Below are positions 55,356 to 61,553 of a stretch of 64,000 nt of DNA, piece after piece. Every line of letters starts with the position of its first letter. Position 1 is the first letter of the stretch. The notes below the pieces were generated by a model. It was not told where the DNA came from, ran no database searches, and saw only the letters and a list, made by a program, of their open reading frames with translations. This stretch comes from JAHDFB01 sp965658745. GTDB lineage: Bacteria; Bacteroidota; Bacteroidia; Chitinophagales; Saprospiraceae. Where the stretch lies: assembly GCA_965658745.1 (NCBI GenBank), contig CBFHTK010000003.1:372001-436000 (forward strand), written 5' to 3'. Both the position numbers and the translations under genes were made by a program.

Positions 55356-56171
55356 TTACTCAGCTTCGTCAGAGTCTTCGGTTAAACTTTTATATAAACC
55401 TAAATAAGCCTCAACTAATTGTTCTTGGAACTGGTATTCCAAAATTTCTTTATCTTCAGCCATGTCTTTAACGAAATCATTTAATACTTCGCTTCCTGCA
55501 ATAATGGAATCAGAATACATTGCCGCTCCATGGTTTAGTGAGACTTTATCTTCATGCATGAAGATACTAAGATCATCTTCAGTTAATTCGTTGATCGTAG
55601 CTTTGCTTTTGAAATTCTCAACAAATGCTTCATCAATTGTATGATCGTATGCCGAATATATAATTTTAGAATCTTGGAAGATTGGTTCGTTATTATAAAC
55701 CTTCTTGAGGTACAGCGGTATCAAAGAAGTCATCCATCCATGTAAGTGAATAATGTCTGGTGGCCATCCGAACTTTTTAAGCGTTTCAAGTACACCTTTA
55801 CAGAAGAAAACCATTCTGTCTGCATTGTCCTCAAAATCCTTACCGTCATCATCAACGAATATGCTTTTCCTTTTAAAGAACTCTTCGTTATCAAGGAAAT
55901 AGATCTGTAATCTATATGGTGCTAAAGTCGCAACTTTTATTATCAATGGAAAATCATCGTCATCAACAATAATATTCATTCCAGACAATCGCACAACTTC
56001 GTGCAACTTATGTCTTCTTTCGTTAATTGTACCGAATTTTGGCATGAGAATTCTTATGTCCATACCCTTATCCTTCATTGAAGGGGCTAGCTGTCTAACA
56101 ACATCTGAAATTTCAGAAATAGTAGTGAAAGGATCCATTTCTTGGGTGACATACAGTAACTTATTGCTCAT
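55356..56171 (-). CDS. Single-domain GT5-like (glycogen/starch synthase N-terminal) protein
   Basis: A 271-residue protein matching only the N-terminal half of GT5 glycogen synthases: NKLLYVTQEMDPF, MPKFGTINERRHKLHEV, PDIIHLHGWMTSLIPLYLKK. The usual second Rossmann domain is absent, and the KxGGLGDV sugar-nucleotide motif is replaced by TTISEISDVV. It therefore may not synthesise glycogen; a regulatory or other glycosyl role is possible. Such short forms next to DUF4270-glmS recur in Bacteroidota. The ATG at 56171 is preferred over 56204. Confidence 0.8.
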   Translation of the reverse strand: MSNKLLYVTQEMDPFTTISEISDVVRQLAPSMKDKGMDIRILMPKFGTINERRHKLHEVVRLSGMNIIVDDDDFPLIIKVATLAPYRLQIYFLDNEEFFKRKSIFVDDDGKDFEDNADRMVFFCKGVLETLKKFGWPPDIIHLHGWMTSLIPLYLKKVYNNEPIFQDSKIIYSAYDHTIDEAFVENFKSKATINELTEDDLSIFMHEDKVSLNHGAAMYSDSIIAGSEVLNDFVKDMAEDKEILEYQFQEQLVEAYLGLYKSLTEDSDEAE

Positions 56172-56299
56172 ATATTGTGATTCATTGTGAAAATGTAAAG
56201 GCAAAGTTTTTTTGGATAAACTTTCAGCAATACAGTGCTCGAAAGCTTAGTATAATATCTTTTGACCTATTATACTAGATCAAAGCTCTTTTCGGGCTG

Positions 56300-56307
56300 C
56301 AAAGATA
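56300..56307 (-). promoter_or_regulatory. Bacteroidota -7 box for the GT5-DUF4270-glmS unit
   Basis: Reads TATCTTTG followed by CAGCCC on the minus strand, 128 bp before the start at 56171. No clear -33 element. Confidence 0.4.
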
Positions 56308-56372
56308 ATCATTTTTTATCTTTTAAAGTATACAGTCTATCTAAAACGCTGTTAATCAGTAATAGTGATATC

Positions 56373-56380
56373 TATTTTTG
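56373..56380 (+). promoter_or_regulatory. Bacteroidota -7 box for the YkvA gene
   Basis: TATTTTTG lies 95 bp before the start at 56476. No clear -33 element. Confidence 0.35.
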
Positions 56381-56475
56381 GAGTTCTTTCCACTAAGTTG
56401 TCTTGTCCAATAGCTGGAAAATGAAGTAATTTTTCGTATTCTTGATTATAGAAGGCAGTTATAATACAATTTACT

Positions 56476-56871
56476 ATGAAAGAGTGGGAATCTATAATTA
56501 AGACTTTTACCAGCAAGTTTTCAGAAAAAGGCTTATTTAGAGTAATTAAGAATCAGGCCTCAAAATTGGGAAGTAAAGTTATTTACACTGCACTGTTACT
56601 ATTCTATGCATACAAAAGAAAAGATACTCCTATTTGGGCTAAGAATATAATTATAGGGGCTTTAGGATATCTAATCTCGCCCATAGACATGTTGCCAGAT
56701 TTGACTCCGATTTTAGGATATACAGACGACCTAGGAATATTGAGTTTCGGTTTGGTGACTATTGCTAGTTATATCAACTCTGATATCAGAACAGAGGCGA
56801 AAGAGAAAATGACTGCTTGGTTTCCCAAATGGAACAAGAGTGATGTTTTGGATATTGATATGAAACTCTAA
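56476..56871 (+). CDS. YkvA family (DUF1232) membrane protein
   Basis: A 131-residue protein with the DUF1232 core AYKRKDTPIWAKNIIIGALGYLISPIDMLPDLTPILGYTDDLGIL, of which the I-S-P-I-D-x-L-P-D segment is diagnostic. One or two short membrane helices flank it. Function is unknown. It is convergent with the next gene. Confidence 0.88.
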   Translation: MKEWESIIKTFTSKFSEKGLFRVIKNQASKLGSKVIYTALLLFYAYKRKDTPIWAKNIIIGALGYLISPIDMLPDLTPILGYTDDLGILSFGLVTIASYINSDIRTEAKEKMTAWFPKWNKSDVLDIDMKL

Positions 56872-56877
56872 AACATC

Positions 56878-57660
56878 CTATATTTTTAGACTTAATTGAA
56901 TCGTGTCTTTATTATCATCTTCGGTCTTATCCGAGGCAGAAGTATTTGTTTCTTCCTTTAAATCGATGATAGAGTTTTCAGGGGCATAGTTCATTGCTTG
57001 TTCTGTTAATCTATTTTCTGATGCTTTCAGAAAATCATTAATATATGTCTCTAGCTCCATTTCTTCATAGTCAAGATCATCAAGATCGTCCTTAAAGAAG
57101 TAAAACCAAAAGATAGTGCCCATCATAAATGCAACGATTACTGGTGCAAACAGGGAAATACTGCTTAATGCCCCAAGCAACAAACTTCCCGCTATCATAA
57201 TGAAAGGAAAAAGGACCATGTAGCAATTTCTTACAATGGTAATTCTAGCCATCTTAACCTCAACACCATGTTTTAGATATTGCATCTTATGGAACAATTG
57301 TAAATCAAAAGACTTCTGCGAAGCTTCTAGATCATGCTCATGCTCTGTTGATTGTATTAATCCCTTTAGCGTTCGATTATAAACTATCTTAAAAGCCACA
57401 GCACCTATTATTAGCAGAAAGCCTAAGAAATAATATGATTGGTATACAGCAAGAATTCCTATAGCCAAACATACCGCTAATATCGACTTATGAGCGTACT
57501 GATAAAAAAACCTGTCCTTTTTAGTTGTCAATTCAATCGACATCTGATCTACTCTCGACTGTATAGCTGAAAAGGCTTCATTTCTATCGACGATCTTCTT
57601 ATACTCATCAATACGAGCAAGATATCGTTGATACTTAGTAGAACCGTTTAGCAAATCCAT
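56878..57660 (-). CDS. Membrane protein of unknown function with coiled-coil tail
   Basis: A 260-residue protein I do not recognise. The N-terminal 60 residues are helical and charged. Two pairs of membrane helices follow (about residues 61-95 and 148-195), and the C-terminal 55 residues are acidic and probably disordered (LDDLDYEEMELETYIND to TEDDNKDTIQLSL). The ATG at 57660 is chosen over a TTG two codons earlier. It lies 6 bp from the convergent YkvA gene. Confidence 0.75.
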   Translation of the reverse strand: MDLLNGSTKYQRYLARIDEYKKIVDRNEAFSAIQSRVDQMSIELTTKKDRFFYQYAHKSILAVCLAIGILAVYQSYYFLGFLLIIGAVAFKIVYNRTLKGLIQSTEHEHDLEASQKSFDLQLFHKMQYLKHGVEVKMARITIVRNCYMVLFPFIMIAGSLLLGALSSISLFAPVIVAFMMGTIFWFYFFKDDLDDLDYEEMELETYINDFLKASENRLTEQAMNYAPENSIIDLKEETNTSASDKTEDDNKDTIQLSLKI

Positions 57661-57740
57661 AATCAAATGTTTATATATTACAAAAATCTATAATATAAAT
57701 GGATTTAGCAACTGTTTGTTCGGGTTTTATGAAGATGTAG

Positions 57741-57754
57741 GGGCTTACGCCCAA
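57741..57754 (-). repeat. GNRA-loop hairpin word, copy 6
   Basis: Minus-strand TTGGGC-GTAA-GCCC in the flippase 3' region, directly after a terminator-like stem and its T-run. Confidence 0.6.
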
Positions 57755-57757
57755 AAA

Positions 57758-57772
57758 CGCTAGTTCTTAGCG
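57758..57772 (-). terminator. Likely terminator of the flippase gene
   Basis: CGCTA / TAGCG with a 5-base loop, followed on the minus strand by TTTTT, 66 bp after the flippase stop. It is short-stemmed and directly adjoins the hairpin word at 57741. Confidence 0.6.
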
Positions 57773-57838
57773 CTTCAATCAGGTCAAGTTGATAATACGA
57801 CAAAATGCATGAATCATTGGGAAAACGAGATAAAGGCA

Positions 57839-59302
57839 CTAGCTTAGTCTATTTCGGAAATTGCGGAAATCTAGCAGATAGGCAATTAAGCCAAAAGCTA
57901 CTATTGCAATACTAGACAGGATTATTTTGCTAAATCCTTCTACATCTAGAATTTCAACACCATAGTAAAAGGCGACACCAAAAATGAGGTATAATAGGAT
58001 CTTTCCTATTGGATAGCTGATCGGATAATACTTTTGTCCTAGTAGATATGCAATTGTTGTCATTGCACCAAAGCAAATTAAGCTTGCTACATTCGCACCT
58101 ACCATTCCAATTCTTGGAATTAAAAAGAAATTTAAAGAGATAAATATTATAGATCCTATAGTAGCAATTAAAGCTCCGAAAATAGTCTTACCGCTTATCT
58201 TATACCAAATAGAAAAATTGTAGTAAAGACCCAGAAACAAGTTAGCTAGTAAGGCAATAGGAACGACAAATAAAACCTTGTGGTATTTCTCATCGATCAT
58301 GAACTTCAGAATGTCTAAAAATCCGGTTACAAAAAGGAAAATCATCATTCCACATATTGTGAAAGCTAGAGCAACTTGACCATAAATTTTAGTTCTAGCT
58401 TCTTTCGATGTGTTCTTGAAGAAAAAAGGCTCTGCGGCATAATTAAAAGCTGTAACGAAAAGATTCATAATTACAGCAATCTTAATAGCACCCGTAAAAA
58501 CACCCGCATTAAAAAAATTCTGTTCTCCGTTTACAGACTCCGTCAGATATGATACAAATATTCGATCAGAGAATTGATTAATTGAACCTGCAACTCCGAC
58601 AATTATCAATGGCCAAGCAAAGGCGAACATTTTCTTGACTAGCTCTTTATCCCAACTAAATCGATAAGCAGACAACTCTTTATATAACATAAGAACTACA
58701 AAAAAGCTACCTACTAAATTCGCCAAGAATGTATAGTCAAGAAAATACCCTTCATCATACATCCAATGAAGAGCTGACACATGCGGTAATATATTAAAGC
58801 AGAACACAATCAAACCTACCGTGATCAAAGAATTGACAATTCTTATCGCAGAAAACTTCACAGGACGATTGGTCATGCGCAATTGAGCAAAGGGCACGGA
58901 ACTAAGAGCGTCCAAAAACAAAATCACAGCAAAATACACGACAAACCTACTGTCCTCCGGTCTTGTCAAGGCGCTTGAAATACTGGACCTAAATACCAAC
59001 ATCAATGTCATCAGTAGTCCAGCTGAACCGAGCACAACGGTAACTGCATTATTGAATACTTTCTTGGGTTCATAAGATGCATCAGAAGAAAACTTAAAAA
59101 AAGTTGTTTCCATTCTAAGTGTAAAGAAAACCAATGCCAGCGTCACAAATGAATACATAATACCATGTATTCCATACTTATCTTCGTCAATTTGAAAAGT
59201 CAGATAGGAGGCTACTAAAAGAAAATTAACAACTTTTGGCAAGACTGCGCCTATACCATATATGACCGTCTCACCTGCTAATTTCTTTAAGTAACTGCTC
59301 AA
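57839..59302 (-). CDS. Polysaccharide flippase (Wzx/MATE-like)
   Basis: A 487-residue integral membrane protein with about 12-14 helices, fitting the oligosaccharide flippase (MVF/MATE-superfamily) group that moves undecaprenyl-linked glycans across the inner membrane. Typical elements are AGETVIYGIGAVLPKVVNFLL at the start and ALLANLFLGLYYNFSIWYK. It lies 9 bp after the HIT gene and may share its transcript with greA and the HIT gene. Confidence 0.88.
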   Translation of the reverse strand: MSSYLKKLAGETVIYGIGAVLPKVVNFLLVASYLTFQIDEDKYGIHGIMYSFVTLALVFFTLRMETTFFKFSSDASYEPKKVFNNAVTVVLGSAGLLMTLMLVFRSSISSALTRPEDSRFVVYFAVILFLDALSSVPFAQLRMTNRPVKFSAIRIVNSLITVGLIVFCFNILPHVSALHWMYDEGYFLDYTFLANLVGSFFVVLMLYKELSAYRFSWDKELVKKMFAFAWPLIIVGVAGSINQFSDRIFVSYLTESVNGEQNFFNAGVFTGAIKIAVIMNLFVTAFNYAAEPFFFKNTSKEARTKIYGQVALAFTICGMMIFLFVTGFLDILKFMIDEKYHKVLFVVPIALLANLFLGLYYNFSIWYKISGKTIFGALIATIGSIIFISLNFFLIPRIGMVGANVASLICFGAMTTIAYLLGQKYYPISYPIGKILLYLIFGVAFYYGVEILDVEGFSKIILSSIAIVAFGLIAYLLDFRNFRNRLS

Positions 59303-59311
59303 ATTCTACAA

Positions 59312-59704
59312 TTAAAGATGACTTCGAATAGCCTTGGCGTGTTCTTCTAGGTCTGATTGTGAAATACTCAATTTTGGTTGGGTGAAATCTAGATCACTAG
59401 TTTGATTCATCGGCACTAAATGGATGTGAGCATGCGGAACTTCAAGTCCGATTACAGCTGTACCAATTCTTTTGCATGGAAACGCTTTTATCTGCGCTAA
59501 AGCTATTTTCTTGGAAAATAGATGTAAAGATGCCAACTGTTTCTCTGGCAAATCGAAAATGTAGTCTACTTCCTGTTTCGGTACCACTAAAATGTGCCCA
59601 GGCCTCAATGGAAAAATATCTAGAAAAGCAAAGTTATCTTCATCTTCTCCAATCAAGTGACAAGGTATCTCTCCATTAATAATTTTTGTGAATATACTTG
59701 CCAC
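59312..59704 (-). CDS. HIT family hydrolase
   Basis: A 130-residue histidine-triad protein. It shows IFTKIINGEIPCHLIGED at the start and the catalytic triad VPHAHIHLVPM near residue 95, the HINT/HIT nucleotide hydrolase motif. It begins with GTG in a 1-nt overlap with the greA stop (TAGTG), so it is coupled to greA. Substrate is unknown. Confidence 0.92.
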   Translation of the reverse strand: MASIFTKIINGEIPCHLIGEDEDNFAFLDIFPLRPGHILVVPKQEVDYIFDLPEKQLASLHLFSKKIALAQIKAFPCKRIGTAVIGLEVPHAHIHLVPMNQTSDLDFTQPKLSISQSDLEEHAKAIRSHL

Positions 59705-60177
59705 TATATTGTTATGTTTGTTATTTCAAATTCCATAGTTGCTGCAGGCGTAGTGATTTGAACTAAATCGCCGACCGCTTTTCCCAAAAGTCCTTCACCT
59801 ATGGGCGATTTAACAGAAATCTTTTTCTCTTTGAGATCTGCTTCAGATGGTGCAACTAACTTGTAAGTAATCTCCTTACCATTCTTAACATTCTTTATCG
59901 TAACTCTGGATAATACTGTTACCTTCGAGGTATCTAGTTGACTTTCATCAATTATTCTTGCACTAGCTAACGACTTCTCCATGGCATTTATTTTCGCTTC
60001 AAGCATACCCTGAGCATCTTTTGCCGCATCATACTCAGCATTCTCTGATAAGTCACCCTTTTCACGAGCTTCAGCAATAGCCGCCGAAGCTTTAGCTCTT
60101 TCTACTGTTTTTAAGTTCATTAGAACTTCACTCAGTTTATCGTAACTCTCTTGAGTCATGTAAGATATATCACTCAT
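59704..60177 (-). CDS. greA: Transcript cleavage factor GreA
   Basis: A 157-residue elongation factor that rescues backtracked RNA polymerase. The N-terminal coiled-coil has MTQESYDKLSEVLMNLKTVERAKASAAIAEAREKGDLSENAEYDAAKDAQ with the acidic tip D/E residues, and the C-terminal FKBP-like domain has KISVKSPIGEGLLGKAVGD. Length is typical. It is preceded by a long leader with a hairpin and is coupled to the HIT gene. Confidence 0.97.
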   Translation of the reverse strand: MSDISYMTQESYDKLSEVLMNLKTVERAKASAAIAEAREKGDLSENAEYDAAKDAQGMLEAKINAMEKSLASARIIDESQLDTSKVTVLSRVTIKNVKNGKEITYKLVAPSEADLKEKKISVKSPIGEGLLGKAVGDLVQITTPAATMEFEITNITI

Positions 60178-60201
60178 AACAAATAATGTATTTTTTGATT
60201 T

Positions 60202-60220
60202 ATGTCTCTTTTCGAGACAT
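60202..60220 (-). promoter_or_regulatory. Hairpin in the greA leader
   Basis: A perfect 7-bp stem (ATGTCTC / GAGACAT) with a 5-base loop lies 25 bp before the greA ATG, within the presumed 5' untranslated region. It could modulate greA translation or be fortuitous. Confidence 0.35.
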
Positions 60221-60349
60221 CTCTCTTAAAAGTAAATAGGAATATAGACTTTTTGCTTTGCTCTATCAAGAAAGGACACAAAGCGTTTAGCTAGAGGCTG
60301 TTTTCCCACTTGTTAGGATCAACAAACTATACCAAAATAGCCAATATTA

Positions 60350-60357
60350 CAAAAGTA
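60350..60357 (-). promoter_or_regulatory. Bacteroidota -7 box for greA
   Basis: Reads TACTTTTG on the minus strand, about 172 bp before the greA start, implying a long leader if used. No clear -33 element. Confidence 0.35.
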
Positions 60358-60422
60358 ACAATAAAATATAATGTATATAGACTTTACAATCTACTAGTTA
60401 GTCAATTATCCAACTATACAAA

Positions 60423-60456
60423 AAATGCATGCCCCAAAAATGAAGCATGCATTTTA
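60423..60456 (-). terminator. Intrinsic terminator of the PorV/PorQ-family gene
   Basis: AAAATGCATGC / GCATGCATTTT is a perfect 11-bp stem with a 12-base loop, followed on the minus strand by TTTTTT, 22 bp past the stop of the PorV/PorQ-family gene. Confidence 0.85.
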
Positions 60457-60477
60457 ATTCTTAACCAGACTTTAGAC

Positions 60478-61527
60478 TTACTGTAGAGTATATCGAAGTC
60501 CTATATTGTGTGTACCAGCAAAATGCTGGGTTGTACGGTAAGCATAATCTATCATTAAACGATTATCACTGTTCTTGCTTGTTTTGAATCCAGCTGAAAA
60601 ACCTGCTGAAATTCCCGTATAAACGTCATCAGTTCCATCTTCAACTGCGCCTAGAGCTAGCTTGTATCCAGCTCTCACTTGCAGAACCTCTCTGAAAGAA
60701 TACTCTGCAGCTACACCTAAGTTATCTCTTGAAAAAGCATTTGAAGTGAAATTAGCCATTGTTCTCAAATAATCTCGTCCACCTGCAAAAAGGAAGTCAT
60801 AACTTGCTCCAAGGTTTAGTATTGTCGGCAACTCAAATTTTGAAGAACGAATGTAACTTCTCAGAAAATACTGATTAGTCTGCGGTTGATTAACAGTTAC
60901 TTCCTCAGAAAGACCCTCACCGTTAAATCTCATAGCAGGACCAACATTTCTTAAGGATATACCAAGACGCACTTGATTATTCGCTCCTCCTCTATACTGC
61001 ACACCAGCATCAAGACCAATTCCTGTAGCCGTTACATCCACAACAGACTGAGAAATACCTCTAAATAGCACTCCTACAAAAATCTTATCCTTGTAGCTTT
61101 GGCTATACCCAACACCAATATGAACGAAGTTTGGAGAGAAAGTACCTCCATTTCCTTCTGGTTGATTTTCTGTTGTAATTGGAATATCTCCAAAGTCCAT
61201 AGACGACAAGCTGAATCCTAATGTACCTCCATTTCCAACTTTAAATGCCATACCAGCAGAATTCATGTTTACACCAGCACCTTGAAATAGACGCATATGT
61301 CCTACTGCAAACTGAGTCTTCCCATCAAAATGAAGACCTGCAGGGTTGAGTCTCATTGCTTCGACACCACTTATAGAAGAAGTGTTCATTAGATTGACTC
61401 CTGAGCCATTTCCCCATGGACTTAACAAAAGTTCATATGCTCCAGCTTCTCCTTGTCGATCTGGATTACCTGCCCAGGAAAGAGCAGGCAAAACAAATGC
61501 TATTACTATTAATATATGTTTAATCAT
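60478..61527 (-). CDS. PorV/PorQ-family type IX secretion outer-membrane protein
   Basis: A 349-residue outer-membrane beta-barrel. A signal peptide ends in SWA (about residue 19). The PorV/PorQ signature includes SISGVEAMRLNPAGL, then many alternating strands, and the C-terminus ends in NIGLRYTLQ with a terminal aromatic-type strand. Members recruit cargo to the type IX translocon. It immediately follows a large cargo gene, a pairing seen widely in Bacteroidota. Whether it is PorV, PorQ or a paralog is not settled. Confidence 0.88.
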   Translation of the reverse strand: MIKHILIVIAFVLPALSWAGNPDRQGEAGAYELLLSPWGNGSGVNLMNTSSISGVEAMRLNPAGLHFDGKTQFAVGHMRLFQGAGVNMNSAGMAFKVGNGGTLGFSLSSMDFGDIPITTENQPEGNGGTFSPNFVHIGVGYSQSYKDKIFVGVLFRGISQSVVDVTATGIGLDAGVQYRGGANNQVRLGISLRNVGPAMRFNGEGLSEEVTVNQPQTNQYFLRSYIRSSKFELPTILNLGASYDFLFAGGRDYLRTMANFTSNAFSRDNLGVAAEYSFREVLQVRAGYKLALGAVEDGTDDVYTGISAGFSAGFKTSKNSDNRLMIDYAYRTTQHFAGTHNIGLRYTLQ

Positions 61528-61553
61528 TGTCTAAGTTTCTTGTTTTGATAAAA

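Larger units (their letters stand above)
56172..56475. other. Divergent promoter region, 304 bp
   Basis: No gene was seen. It holds a minus-strand TATCTTTG box (56300-56307) for the GT5-DUF4270-glmS unit and a plus-strand TATTTTTG box (56373-56380) for the YkvA gene. No hairpin of note. Confidence 0.5.
60178..60477. other. greA leader and intergenic region, 300 bp
   Basis: No gene is seen. It contains the greA -7 box (60350-60357), a leader hairpin (60202-60220) and the terminator of the upstream PorV/PorQ-family gene (60423-60456). Confidence 0.55.
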
